Shown: positions 6,739 to 16,148, numbered from the stretch's first letter. The stretch: DNA of 44,845 nt from Firm-04 sp964392175 (GCA_964392175.1 CAYMOJ010000013.1:1-44845), one strand, 5' to 3'. Notes: generated from the sequence alone by a model not told the origin. Numbers and translations are program-made.

Positions 6739-9441
6739 TTACTCTGCAGATTCTTCATCCGGCTCATCATCTGGCTCTGTCACTTCTTCAATGATTTCTG
6801 CGGCGGCTTCAGCATTTGCTTCTGCTTCCTGTGCAGCAAGGTCTGCATCCGAGAGCTGTTCTACCTCAGAAAGCTCTGCCTCATCATCGTGCTCGGCACG
6901 GGTGAATGCGACCACTTTGCCGTTTTCATTCACACGCATCACGCGAACACCCTTTGCAATTCTGCCAAACACACGCACATCGTTTGCACGAATACGAATA
7001 ATAATACCGTCATCAGAAATCATAATGATATCGTCGGTATCATCAACCACCTTAATGCCACAAACTGCGCCACGCTCCTCATCGGGTTTATAGTTGGTTA
7101 ATCCATATCCGCCACGATTTTGCAAACGATAGCTCTCAATTTCACAGCGTTTACCATAACCCTTTTCGGTGACAGTCAGCAATGTTGCGCCTTCACGCAC
7201 CTTTGCCATAGATACAACGTAATCGCCATCACGCAGTTTGATTGCTCGCACACCGTGTGCATTTCTGCCCTGCGGACGAACACAGTTTTCCTCCAGACGA
7301 ATTGCCTTGCCATCATGTGTTGCAACAAATATCTGATCATTGCCATTGGTCATGCGCACACCTGCAATCTCATCGTCATCATCCAAACGAATGGCAATAA
7401 TACCGTTTTTACGAACATTTTTGTATGCCGGCAACGCAGTACGCTTGATCTTACCGTTTTTGGTTACCATGGTGATGAAGCTCTGATCATCAAATTCGCT
7501 GACTTTCATCATGGCGGCAACTTTTTCTCCTTCACTCAGTGGCAAAATATTCACGATATTAGTGCCACGAGAATCTTTACCACCCATTGAAATTTCAAAG
7601 CAGCGCAGATCATACATAATGCCACGATTGGTAAAAAACAACACATGATCATGGCTGGATGCCACAAACATCTCAGTTGCAAAATCCTCTTCACGGCGTT
7701 TCATACCGATCACGCCCTTACCGCCACGACGCTGCGTCTTATACACGGACATAGGCACGCGCTTGATATAGCCGCAATTGGTATAGGTGACAACGCAATC
7801 CTCCACGGGAATCAGATCTTCAATATCCATTTCACCGCTGACAGCCTCGATCTGGGTACGACGTTCATCACCAAACTTTTTGCGAATTTCCTCCAAATCC
7901 TCTCGAATGATATGCAATACCCGATATTCGTTTGCCAGGATATCGCGCAGATCATTGATTTTATCGCACAAAGCCATCAACTCATTAAGGATTTTTTCTT
8001 TTTCCAAGCCGGTCAACTGGCCCAAACGCATGGCAACGATTGCATCTGCTTGCGCCTCGGAAAGTCCTACAGTCGGATACATCACCTCATCCGCAGAAAT
8101 ATTTGCTTCAACAGCCGATGTGATCATCGCCCTACGGTAATTCTCCTGAGAAAGAATGGTGCTGAGGTCAGTCTGAGCAAAGCGTTCCATCAAGCGTTGC
8201 TTACCTTCAGGAATGCTCTTGGATGTGCGCAGAATATTGACGACCTCATCAATGAAATCCAGTGCGACCACAAAGCCCTGTAAAATATGTGCACGTTCTC
8301 TTGCTTTGCGCAGATCAAACTTGCACGCACGGCGCACAACATCAATCTGGAAATGCAGATATTCATCCAGAATTTCTCGCAACGAAAGCTCTTTTGGTTC
8401 GCCATTCACCAAAGCCAGCATAATCACGCCGTAAGTATCCTGTAGCTGGGTGTAGCGGAATAATTGATTCAGTACCAAATTTGCATTGGCATCCTTTTTC
8501 AATTCAATGCAGATGCGCAGTCCTTCACGGTCAGATTCGTCACGGATATCATGGATGCCTTCAATGCGCTTTTCTTTTGCCATAGTAGCAATCGCAGTGA
8601 TCAGCTCTGCTTTATTCACCATGTAGGGAATTTCATGCACAACAATGCACTGACGATTCTTAATCTCTACAATTTCCGTTTTGGAGCGGACAGTCAGCTT
8701 GCCTCTACCTGTGGCGTAGGCAGCACGAATGCCTGCTCTGCCCATAATCATACCGCCGGTTGGAAAATCAGGGCCTTTGATAAATGCCATCAGGTCATCA
8801 AGACTCGCATCAGGATGATCCATCAAATATGAAAGGCCTTCCACCACTTCGCCAAGATTATGGGGCGGAATATGCGATGCCATACCAACCGCGATACCTT
8901 CCGAACCATTTACCAGCAAACAAGGGAATCTTGACGGCAGCACAACAGGCTCTTTCAGACGATCATCGTAGTTTGACTGAAAATCAACCGTTTCTTTTTG
9001 AATATCCGTTAGCATACTTACGGCAATTTTTGCCATTTTTGCTTCAGTATAACGATATGCGGCAGGTGGGTCACCATCTACCGAACCAAAGTTACCGTGA
9101 CCATCAATCAACGGATAACGCATGGAAAAGCTCTGCGCAAGACGCACCAGTGCCATATACACGGAGGCATCACCATGAGGGTGATATTCACCCAACACGG
9201 TACCTACAATATCAGCACACTTACGGTATGCCTTTTCCGGTGTCAAACCTTTTTCATGTAGTGTATACAAAATGCGGCGGTGTACAGGCTTCAGACCATC
9301 ACGCACATCCGGCAATGCACGAGAAGTAATAACCGACATGGAATATGCGATAAACGATGACCGCATTTCCTTTTCAATATCCCGCTGAATCAGCGTGGAT
9401 TGACTGGCATCGTACAAAACATCTGCCCCTTTCTTGATCAT
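6739..9441 (-). CDS. gyrA: DNA gyrase subunit A
   Basis: Breakage-reunion subunit of gyrase, which introduces negative supercoils. The N-terminal winged-helix and tower domains contain the catalytic Tyr131 (AYRYTEAK) and the QRDR helix GEYHPHGDASVYMALVR (about 84-100). The C-terminal pinwheel begins with the GyrA box QRRGGKG, which marks gyrase rather than topoisomerase IV. A final acidic tail of about 45 residues is rich in Glu, Asp and Ala. The 900 residues are slightly long because of this tail. At the positions equivalent to E. coli Ser83 and Asp87, which anchor quinolones, this protein has Ala92 and Met96. The gene starts 1 bp after the stop of the upstream YcxB-like gene, so translation is probably coupled. 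Confidence 0.98.
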   Translation of the reverse strand: MIKKGADVLYDASQSTLIQRDIEKEMRSSFIAYSMSVITSRALPDVRDGLKPVHRRILYTLHEKGLTPEKAYRKCADIVGTVLGEYHPHGDASVYMALVRLAQSFSMRYPLIDGHGNFGSVDGDPPAAYRYTEAKMAKIAVSMLTDIQKETVDFQSNYDDRLKEPVVLPSRFPCLLVNGSEGIAVGMASHIPPHNLGEVVEGLSYLMDHPDASLDDLMAFIKGPDFPTGGMIMGRAGIRAAYATGRGKLTVRSKTEIVEIKNRQCIVVHEIPYMVNKAELITAIATMAKEKRIEGIHDIRDESDREGLRICIELKKDANANLVLNQLFRYTQLQDTYGVIMLALVNGEPKELSLREILDEYLHFQIDVVRRACKFDLRKARERAHILQGFVVALDFIDEVVNILRTSKSIPEGKQRLMERFAQTDLSTILSQENYRRAMITSAVEANISADEVMYPTVGLSEAQADAIVAMRLGQLTGLEKEKILNELMALCDKINDLRDILANEYRVLHIIREDLEEIRKKFGDERRTQIEAVSGEMDIEDLIPVEDCVVTYTNCGYIKRVPMSVYKTQRRGGKGVIGMKRREEDFATEMFVASSHDHVLFFTNRGIMYDLRCFEISMGGKDSRGTNIVNILPLSEGEKVAAMMKVSEFDDQSFITMVTKNGKIKRTALPAYKNVRKNGIIAIRLDDDDEIAGVRMTNGNDQIFVATHDGKAIRLEENCVRPQGRNAHGVRAIKLRDGDYVVSMAKVREGATLLTVTEKGYGKRCEIESYRLQNRGGYGLTNYKPDEERGAVCGIKVVDDTDDIIMISDDGIIIRIRANDVRVFGRIAKGVRVMRVNENGKVVAFTRAEHDDEAELSEVEQLSDADLAAQEAEANAEAAAEIIEEVTEPDDEPDEESAE

Positions 9442-9442
9442 A

Positions 9443-10126
9443 TTATTTCATCGGATGATATTTTTCCGCAAGACCTTCCGTAAAAATCAATCGCAAACGA
9501 ATGATTTCATCCGCAGTAAAGGCTTCTTTTGGAACAACATAAAACATTTGCTTCACAAGATACACCATGAAATATTCGCTGTACTCATATACTTTGACAT
9601 TGCCCTGAAATCGGATTTCTGTTGGTTCAATGCTATGATCAGCAATTGGTTCTGCTACATCCGTATCAAACAGCGAAGTGAATCCATTTGTACGCTCCGG
9701 ATTTTCTTCCGTATCCGCATCGGGTTGCAGATCAGTATTTTGGGTTGCAGATACCGATGCTTCTGCTTCCAATGGTGCTGCATCTTCGGTCATAATTGTC
9801 ATACCATTTTCAAAAAAGCACACATGGTAAGTATCATTTTCCAGTTCTGCCATAGATGCAAACAATGTTTTGCGCACTTTTTTCGGATTCATCCACAAAA
9901 TCGTGATCATTGCAATGCACACAGCCAATAGCAACAGTGCAAGATGATTAGATGAATCCTTGATGACTGAATCCAGATATACAAGCGCAACGACACCAAG
10001 AACAGCCGTCAGTAGCCAATTACGCCGATACACAAAACGCTTTTGAAAATCGACAAATGCCTTTTGAAACAGCTCTAACCGGATATGGTAAGATTTTTGC
10101 AGCATCGGTTCTCTGTCAGTAAGCAT
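9443..10126 (-). CDS. YcxB-like two-TM membrane protein
   Basis: A hypothetical membrane protein of 227 residues. It has two TM helices (about 37-53 and 62-80), a variable acidic linker, and a C-terminal segment (EYFMVYLVKQMFYVVPKEAF, then a helix) that resembles the YcxB-like family, where a membrane anchor carries a cytoplasmic PH-like fold. Function of the family is unknown. I chose ATG 10126 because AAGGAAG lies 7 nt upstream; a TTG 18 nt earlier would overlap the upstream gene. It lies between another membrane gene and gyrA (1 bp gap), inside the gyrase operon. The family assignment is from pattern memory, not a search. Confidence 0.8.
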   Translation of the reverse strand: MLTDREPMLQKSYHIRLELFQKAFVDFQKRFVYRRNWLLTAVLGVVALVYLDSVIKDSSNHLALLLLAVCIAMITILWMNPKKVRKTLFASMAELENDTYHVCFFENGMTIMTEDAAPLEAEASVSATQNTDLQPDADTEENPERTNGFTSLFDTDVAEPIADHSIEPTEIRFQGNVKVYEYSEYFMVYLVKQMFYVVPKEAFTADEIIRLRLIFTEGLAEKYHPMK

Positions 10127-10140
10127 ATTCTTGCTTCCTT

Positions 10141-10950
10141 TCAATCGAAATCATCATCACAGCCGCAGATAAGATCTTCCTCATCACAATCGCAATGGTC
10201 ATCACAGTCATCAGACGCGTCCTGATCGTTGTCATCCGCAATGCACGCATTGTTCGCGTCATCATCTATGACCCGATGCTTACGGCTATAATATCCGTAA
10301 TATTTTTCTCTTTCATCGTCATGAGAACCGATCGCCGATTCTAACAACGCCTCGTCATCCGTATCGACAATATGTGCCATTTCCAAAAGAACATGACCCT
10401 TAGAACAGCGCTCATTGGCAAACTGCTGTAGCTGTTCGATCTGCATCTCGTTTAAATCGCGCTTCGGCACATACAAAAACAAATTGGTGATTTTTCCATC
10501 CGCAAACAGAAATCCTCGCACATTCTCATACACTGCCATATTGGAAGTTTTCAGCACGATGGCACTACCCTCGTTTTCTTCCTCATTCACTGCTTCGCCA
10601 AATGCTTCGTCGGAATCATACTGCTCCACAACACGAATTTCATGTTCTGCAAAGGAAACCAGTTGTTTTTCGCCAATCAGCAGGCGGGTAGTTGCAATGA
10701 ATTTACGGTTAGAAGGCACTTTGATATAAGCAATGCCAATAATCGCACAAACAATTGCATAGAACAAAAAAGAAATATTCCGCAAAACGATCAACAGCAC
10801 GATACATATCACTGCAAGTGCTTCGCACAGAATCAACGCTATTTTGCGATCTTTGCGCTCAACCTCTTGATGAATGCGATAGACATCCTCGTAGTCTTTA
10901 TCTTCGGGGGCATTTTCCAGTGTTAACAGGATTTCATCTTTATTTGCCAT
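10141..10950 (-). CDS. YcxB-like membrane protein with Asp/Cys-rich C-terminal tail
   Basis: A hypothetical membrane protein of 269 residues. Two TM helices lie near 37-57 and 60-76. A globular part ends with LFLYVPKRDLNEMQIEQLQQF, which resembles the end of YcxB-like domains and of its neighbour, suggesting the two are diverged paralogues. The last 35 residues are extremely acidic with Cys and His (for example DDCDDHCDCDEEDLICGCDD), a possible metal-binding tail. ATG 10950 is preferred (GGAGT about 10 nt upstream) to a TTG overlapping the gyrB stop. It sits 23 bp after gyrB and 14 bp before the next gene, in one operon. Confidence 0.8.
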   Translation of the reverse strand: MANKDEILLTLENAPEDKDYEDVYRIHQEVERKDRKIALILCEALAVICIVLLIVLRNISFLFYAIVCAIIGIAYIKVPSNRKFIATTRLLIGEKQLVSFAEHEIRVVEQYDSDEAFGEAVNEEENEGSAIVLKTSNMAVYENVRGFLFADGKITNLFLYVPKRDLNEMQIEQLQQFANERCSKGHVLLEMAHIVDTDDEALLESAIGSHDDEREKYYGYYSRKHRVIDDDANNACIADDNDQDASDDCDDHCDCDEEDLICGCDDDFD

Positions 10951-10973
10951 AGCTGCACGCACTCCATTCCCGA

Positions 10974-12923
10974 TCAAACATCCAGATTGACCGCATATTT
11001 TGCGTTATTTTCGATAAATTCACGTCTGGGCTGTACCTTATCGCCCATCAGAATGGAAACAATCTCATCCGCGCGAATGGCATCCTCCATTTGCACTTGA
11101 ATCATCGTACGCGTTTCGGGATTCATTGTGGTTTCCCACAGCTGTACAGGATCCATTTCACCAAGACCCTTATACCGCTGGATCTCCAGCTTGGTGCCTC
11201 CTACCGAAAGCTCTGCAATCAGCCGGTCACGCTGTTCATCACTATATGCATAATAGTGATTTTTCCCCTTGGATACACGATAAAGCGGTGGTTGCGCAAT
11301 ATATACATTGCCGTTTTCGATCAACGGACGCATAAAGCGGAAGAAGAAGGTCAACAGCAATGTGCGGATATGACAACCATCCACATCGGCATCTGCCATA
11401 ATAATCACTTTGCCGTAACGCAGCTTGCTGATATCAAAATCTTCACCGATGGAAGTACCCAGCGCAGTCACAACAGGCTGTAGCTTATCATTGCCATACA
11501 CCTTATCGATGCGTACACGTTCAACGTTCAGCATTTTGCCCCACAGCGGCAAAATCGCCTGGTAGCGGCGATCTCTGCCTTCTTTTGCAGAGCCACCTGC
11601 GGAATCACCCTCGACGATATAGATTTCGGTAAACTCGATATCACGCTCTGAGCAATCTGCAAGCTTACCGGGCAACGATGCGGATTCCATGGCAGATTTT
11701 CTTCTGGCAGTTTCTCTTGCCTTTTTGGCTGCTTCTCTGGCACGTTGTGCTGCCTGACTCTTTTCAAAAATCGCTGCTGCAACCGCAGGATTTTCTTCCA
11801 GATATGTCATCAGCTTTTCAGAAACAATGCTTTCCACAAACGGCTTGATTTCCGGATTGCCCAGCTTTACTTTCGTTTGACTTTCAAACTGACAATCCGT
11901 TAGCTTCACGGAAATAATTGCTGTCAGACCCTCACGAACATCCTCGCCCATAAGCTTGTTGTCGTCCTTTAGCAAACCGAACTTTTTACCATACTCATTG
12001 ATGGTTTTGGTCAACGCATTACGGAAGCCGTTTTCATGCATACCGCCATCAGTTGTATGCACATTGTTTGCAAAGGAAAGGATCACTTCGTTATAGCTGT
12101 CATTGTACTGCATGGCGATCTCTACGGAATTATCACCTTTGATACCGGAAAAATAGATCACCTGATCCGAAAGCGATTCCAAACCTCTGGTTGTGTGGAT
12201 ATGATCAATAAACTGTCGGATACCACCCTCATAGCACATGGTTTCGCTGCGAGGATTTGCTTCATCGCGAGAATCAGAAAGGGTAATTTTCAAACCGGCA
12301 TTCAAAAAAGCCTGTTCCCGCATACGCTTTTCAAGAATTTCATACTCAAAAACAGTAGTTTCCTCAAAAATAGATGCATCGGGCTTAAAAGTTACAGAAG
12401 TACCGTGCCTTGTGGTATCGCCTGTAATCTTCAGCTGTTCATCGTAATGGCCGCGTTCAAATCGCTGAAAATAGGAATGATGACCATCCCACACAGTCAG
12501 CTCCAACCATTCAGACAACGCGTTTACGACGGATGCTCCTACACCATGCAAACCACCTGCAACCTTGTATCCACCGCCGCCAAACTTGCCGCCTGCGTGC
12601 AACACGGTATACACAACTGTTGCAGCCGATACACCCTCTTTTGGATGAATACCCACAGGAATACCACGACCGTCATCGGTGACGCGAATGATATTATCAG
12701 GCAGGATCTCTACCTGAATATGGGTACAAAAGCCTGCCAATGCTTCATCAATGGAATTATCTACGATCTCATACACCAGATGATGCAGACCGCCGATACC
12801 CGTTGTACCGATGTACATACCGGGGCGCTTGCGCACTGCTTCCAGACCTTCAAGCACCTGTATCTGGTTCTCATCATAGCTTTCCGTTGACAAGCCGTTT
12901 GAGAGCATTTCATTGTTTTCCAT
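10974..12923 (-). CDS. gyrB: DNA gyrase subunit B
   Basis: ATPase subunit of gyrase. The GHKL ATPase domain begins SYDENQIQVLEGLEAVRKRPGM, with the N box EIVDNSIDEALAG and the glycine loop GGLHGVGASVVNALS. The TOPRIM domain shows EGDSAGGSAKEGRD and DADVDGCHIRTLLLTFFFR, and a QRYKGLGEMD motif is near the C-terminus. The PLRGK motif reads PLWGK here. I chose ATG 12923 (649 aa), with a weak GGTGA 5 nt upstream and a length typical for Firmicutes. An in-frame TTG at 12989 overlaps the remB stop and would add 22 residues, but has no ribosome-binding site. It belongs to the dnaN-yaaA-recF-remB-gyrB-gyrA run. Confidence 0.96.
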   Translation of the reverse strand: MENNEMLSNGLSTESYDENQIQVLEGLEAVRKRPGMYIGTTGIGGLHHLVYEIVDNSIDEALAGFCTHIQVEILPDNIIRVTDDGRGIPVGIHPKEGVSAATVVYTVLHAGGKFGGGGYKVAGGLHGVGASVVNALSEWLELTVWDGHHSYFQRFERGHYDEQLKITGDTTRHGTSVTFKPDASIFEETTVFEYEILEKRMREQAFLNAGLKITLSDSRDEANPRSETMCYEGGIRQFIDHIHTTRGLESLSDQVIYFSGIKGDNSVEIAMQYNDSYNEVILSFANNVHTTDGGMHENGFRNALTKTINEYGKKFGLLKDDNKLMGEDVREGLTAIISVKLTDCQFESQTKVKLGNPEIKPFVESIVSEKLMTYLEENPAVAAAIFEKSQAAQRAREAAKKARETARRKSAMESASLPGKLADCSERDIEFTEIYIVEGDSAGGSAKEGRDRRYQAILPLWGKMLNVERVRIDKVYGNDKLQPVVTALGTSIGEDFDISKLRYGKVIIMADADVDGCHIRTLLLTFFFRFMRPLIENGNVYIAQPPLYRVSKGKNHYYAYSDEQRDRLIAELSVGGTKLEIQRYKGLGEMDPVQLWETTMNPETRTMIQVQMEDAIRADEIVSILMGDKVQPRREFIENNAKYAVNLDV

Positions 12924-12985
12924 GCCATTCACCGTTTCCGATTGTGGTACATCGGAATCCTTTCTATCTTCGTTTTGTCTATATT

Positions 12986-13246
12986 TCAAAACATCGTATT
13001 TGCACGTTTTTTCAGAGTTGCAACCGAAATGGAAGAAATATACGCCTTTTCGGTTTGATCCACCGGATCAAAACATACAATGAAACTTTTTGGCAGCTCC
13101 TGCGTGACGTTTACCACACAGCCTGCCCGCCCCAACCGTTCCAGATACACACGGGTATCCTTGCCGATTGTTGTATTTTCCAAATCAAAAATGCCCATTA
13201 CGGTGGTATCATTCACCGAAATGTCCTCTCCCAGATGAATATACAT
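12986..13246 (-). CDS. remB: RemB/DUF370 regulator
   Basis: A small protein of 86 residues in the RemA/RemB (DUF370) family. RemA is a DNA-binding activator of biofilm-matrix and osmoprotection genes in B. subtilis; RemB is less understood. The N-terminus MYIHLGEDISVNDTTVMGIFDLENTT is the family signature. Position between recF and gyrB is exactly that of B. subtilis yaaB/remB. Its ATG abuts the recF stop (TAAATG), so translation is probably coupled. Confidence 0.9.
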   Translation of the reverse strand: MYIHLGEDISVNDTTVMGIFDLENTTIGKDTRVYLERLGRAGCVVNVTQELPKSFIVCFDPVDQTEKAYISSISVATLKKRANTMF

Positions 13247-14404
13247 TTACTGCTCCGTTTCTACCGCATGGGATATCTGCTCTTGCAGCAATCCATTTTC
13301 CATATAAAATATCATACGCTGCATCAGGTCACCATTTTGTTCACAAAGATTTTCTCCGTTGCAAGCAGTTAAGAAGACCTGCATATTCCGCACGGTATCA
13401 TACACAAGGTTTCTGCGATTCGCGTCCAGTTCGCCCATAACATCATCCAACAAAATGACAGGAGTCTCCTCTTTTTTTTCATAGAACACAGCCGCTTGCG
13501 CAAGTTTCAGCACCAATGCGGTACTTTTTTGTTGCCCTTGGGAGCCATAATCTTTTACACTCAAGCCATTGATCTTGCAGATAAAATCGTCTCTGCCCGC
13601 GCCCTTTGCGGTAAACCCCAATCGAACGTCATCACGCACCGATTTTTGCAACGCTTCACGATAATAGGCGTGCATTTCTGCACTGGGCTGTTCCGGTATT
13701 TCACTGCCGCGAAACAGATTGGAACGATAAGAAACGGTCAACTTTTCTTTTCCGCCGGTGATTTTTCCGTATAATTCGGTACACACTGCTGAAAGCCGCT
13801 GGATATATGCATATCGCATACAAGTAAGCATACTGCCATATATAGCAAGCTGTGCATCCCAATCTGCCAGATCTGTCACAGAAACAACGCCTGCACTGAT
13901 TTGCTTCAGCATTGCATTTCGTTGCGCTGTCAGTTGCTCAAATCGACGGTAGCAACCAAGCATTGTAGGATTCAACTGCGAGCCGCACAGATCCATAAAG
14001 GCGCGGCGTTTTTCCGGCCCTCCACGAATATATTCGCGGTCGTCCGGGGAAAAGATCACGCATTGAAACGCTGAAAACAGCTTACCGGTACTTTGCAGCG
14101 GCACACGGTTTAGCCAGATTTTTCGCTGCCTTCCTTCACGCTGCATACGAATGACGATTTCCTGCTCACGCTGACGGCCGGAAAAATGCAGCTTCATTTC
14201 CATCAGTGGCTGCTGCAAACCGATGTAATCCCATTCTCTCGATCCGCGAAAGCTGCGACAGCCTGTACAAGCCCAAATCGCTTCCAGCAGATTGGTTTTT
14301 CCCTGCGCATTATTGCCCAAAATCAGATTCAGTTCGGCGTGCGGCAGCATTTCTATCTGTTGCAGATTCCGAAAATGATTGACTTCCAAAGCTGTAACAC
14401 GCAT
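13247..14404 (-). CDS. recF: DNA replication and repair protein RecF
   Basis: ABC-type ATPase that acts with RecO and RecR to load RecA at gaps. Walker A is GNNAQGKT (30-37), the signature region SQGQQKSTALVLKLAQA lies near 275-293, and Walker B is VILLDDVMGELD. The 385 residues are normal length. AGAAAGG precedes the ATG. It follows yaaA and is immediately joined to remB, the canonical order. Confidence 0.97.
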   Translation of the reverse strand: MRVTALEVNHFRNLQQIEMLPHAELNLILGNNAQGKTNLLEAIWACTGCRSFRGSREWDYIGLQQPLMEMKLHFSGRQREQEIVIRMQREGRQRKIWLNRVPLQSTGKLFSAFQCVIFSPDDREYIRGGPEKRRAFMDLCGSQLNPTMLGCYRRFEQLTAQRNAMLKQISAGVVSVTDLADWDAQLAIYGSMLTCMRYAYIQRLSAVCTELYGKITGGKEKLTVSYRSNLFRGSEIPEQPSAEMHAYYREALQKSVRDDVRLGFTAKGAGRDDFICKINGLSVKDYGSQGQQKSTALVLKLAQAAVFYEKKEETPVILLDDVMGELDANRRNLVYDTVRNMQVFLTACNGENLCEQNGDLMQRMIFYMENGLLQEQISHAVETEQ

Positions 14405-14434
14405 AGTATTTCAAGCCTTTCTGCGAGATACGAA

Positions 14435-14689
14435 TTACAAATCGTTCGATTCCGGTTGATCTTCCACAGGTGCAATGACGGTAACGGTGAAATGTTCCAC
14501 TGTGATCACATCACCATTGCGGATTTTTTTGCCTCGCATCGTGCAAACATCGCCATTCACAGACACTGCGCCATTCTGTATCAGTTCCTTCGCAAAGCCA
14601 CCGGTATCGGTCAGACCCGCCAATTTCATGACTTGTTCCAGCTTAATAAACGGCGTTTGAATTGTGACCATAATAGATTCTTTTTTCAT
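14435..14689 (-). CDS. yaaA: S4-domain RNA-binding protein YaaA
   Basis: A small protein of 84 residues. The S4 fold runs IKLEQVMKLAGLTDTGGFAK, then IQNGAVSVNGDVCTMRGKKI and IRNGDVI, as in the YaaA/RlbA group encoded between dnaN and recF in many Firmicutes. It probably binds rRNA in ribosome assembly (family inference). The first ATG, with GAGGA 10 nt upstream, is preferred to an internal ATG lacking a ribosome-binding site. The name is shared with an unrelated E. coli YaaA. Confidence 0.9.
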   Translation of the reverse strand: MKKESIMVTIQTPFIKLEQVMKLAGLTDTGGFAKELIQNGAVSVNGDVCTMRGKKIRNGDVITVEHFTVTVIAPVEDQPESNDL

Positions 14690-14716
14690 AATTATGCTGT
14701 CCTCAAAATGATTTGA

Positions 14717-15823
14717 TTACCGTACCTGCACGGGCATAACGATGGCAATACTGCCTTCGTCATCCGCTTCCATGATTTTCACAGCACGGTTTGCCTCACT
14801 TAAGAAAATACGTACTCTATCACCTTGAATGGCTCTTACGGCATCCAGTAAATAGCGATTGTTGAAGCCGATGGTCAAACGTTCACCGGACATATCACAG
14901 CTGATCATATCATCTACACTGCCAAGAACATTCTGACAGCTGATGCGAAGCTTGCCGTCATCCAACTGAAAACGCACAGCAGTTTTATTCTTCTCGCTGA
15001 TGAGCAAAGAGCAACGCTCCAAACTTTCGATCAACTGGCGACGACTGACATTGATCTGCGTTTTTGCGCTCTCAGGAATACTACGACGATAATTGACAAA
15101 CTCGCCTGCCAACAGCCGAGTATACACAAAATAACCATTGATCTCGAAAATGGCATGATGCAGATCCAGACGGATAACGCAAGGGGATTGATTTTCTTCA
15201 TCCTCAAACATCAGATGATGCATTTCGCGCAATGCTTTTGCAGGGACTACAAATTTCACCGGCTCCTGCCCAGGCAATGGTTCACTGCGCAAAGCCATGC
15301 GGTAGTTATCCAATGCAACGATGGTCAGCATACCGTTTTCCATCTCAAGCAGTTCCCCTGTAAAGATCGGCTTTGTTTCGTCCAAAGAAACGGCATAAAT
15401 GGTTTGCTCGATCATTTTTTTCAGTACGCCCTGTGGGATCACTGCCCCCTGTTGCTGTTCAATATCCGGCAAATCAGGATATTCGTCTGCGTTCATGCCC
15501 GCCAACTGACATTCTGTACCTTCGCCTACGATGGTGACCTTCATATTTTCATCGGTGGTTAGTGTCAAAATACCATCGGGCATTCTGCGCACTACCTCGG
15601 AAAACAGACGGCTATCCACCAGAATCACGCCTTCTTCTTCGATCACTGCGGGAATTAAAGTACGGATCCCCAGCTCCAGATCATAGCCGGTCAGCTCCAG
15701 TTGCTGTCCTGTTCCATGCAATCGTATTGCAGAAAGCGCTTCCATCGGTGTTTTTATACTTGCCGCTTTTGCCACATTAGGCAGCACGGCGGCGATATCT
15801 GTTTTTTGACAAGTAAACTTCAT
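14717..15823 (-). CDS. dnaN: DNA polymerase III beta subunit (sliding clamp)
   Basis: Ring-shaped processivity clamp. The 368 residues match three repeated clamp domains, starting MKFTCQKTDIAAVLPNVAKA and ending with the conserved MPVQVR (the usual end is MPMRL or MPV-like). Internal features include LTGYDLELGI and the PDLP segment after the domain I end. GAAAGGATATCCTT precedes the ATG. It is the first gene after oriC, downstream of dnaA, and is followed by yaaA and recF. Confidence 0.97.
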   Translation of the reverse strand: MKFTCQKTDIAAVLPNVAKAASIKTPMEALSAIRLHGTGQQLELTGYDLELGIRTLIPAVIEEEGVILVDSRLFSEVVRRMPDGILTLTTDENMKVTIVGEGTECQLAGMNADEYPDLPDIEQQQGAVIPQGVLKKMIEQTIYAVSLDETKPIFTGELLEMENGMLTIVALDNYRMALRSEPLPGQEPVKFVVPAKALREMHHLMFEDEENQSPCVIRLDLHHAIFEINGYFVYTRLLAGEFVNYRRSIPESAKTQINVSRRQLIESLERCSLLISEKNKTAVRFQLDDGKLRISCQNVLGSVDDMISCDMSGERLTIGFNNRYLLDAVRAIQGDRVRIFLSEANRAVKIMEADDEGSIAIVMPVQVR

Positions 15824-15903
15824 AAGGATATCCTTTCTGAAAGCAAACAGGAATTTTCGGAAGAAAAATCCTTACTTGCTTATCTTAGGTTATAGGTATA
15901 AAA

Positions 15904-15931
15904 TAGTAGTAGTAGTAGGGGATGTGGAAAA
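15904..15931 (-). other. DnaA-trio unwinding element with adjacent DnaA box
   Basis: Read on the minus strand: DnaA box TTTTCCACA (15931-15923), T, CCCC tract, then five TAC/TA-type triplets that are the complement of 3'-GAT-5' trios (plus strand TAG x5, 15904-15918). The order box, GC tract, trios, A/T-rich DNA towards dnaN matches the basal unwinding system described in B. subtilis, where DnaA oligomerises on one strand. Confidence 0.85.
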
Positions 15932-16148
15932 GTGCAAAATCAAAGCAATGATCTGCAAAATCCACGAAAGAAACACAAAAATGAACTTTCACAGCAGCAA
16001 AATGATTTCCACGAAGTGCAGGTGGAAATTTTCTGGAAATGTGAAAAGCAAAATACCGGAAAGCTGGAAAAGTGGACAAGTGGAAGAAGTGGGAAACTGT
16101 GTTGAAAACTTTGTTGAAATTGTGAATACAAAGAGTATAAAAGCTTAG

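Noticed and set aside
7645..8283. 212-codon frame antisense to gyrA
   Set aside because: Shadow of a highly conserved coding region, without a start signal.
12036..12890. 284-codon frame antisense to gyrB
   Set aside because: Same reason; its protein has no recognisable domain.
15903..15918. AGT/TAG microsatellite
   Set aside because: Not treated as a random repeat, because position and flanks fit a DnaA-trio element.
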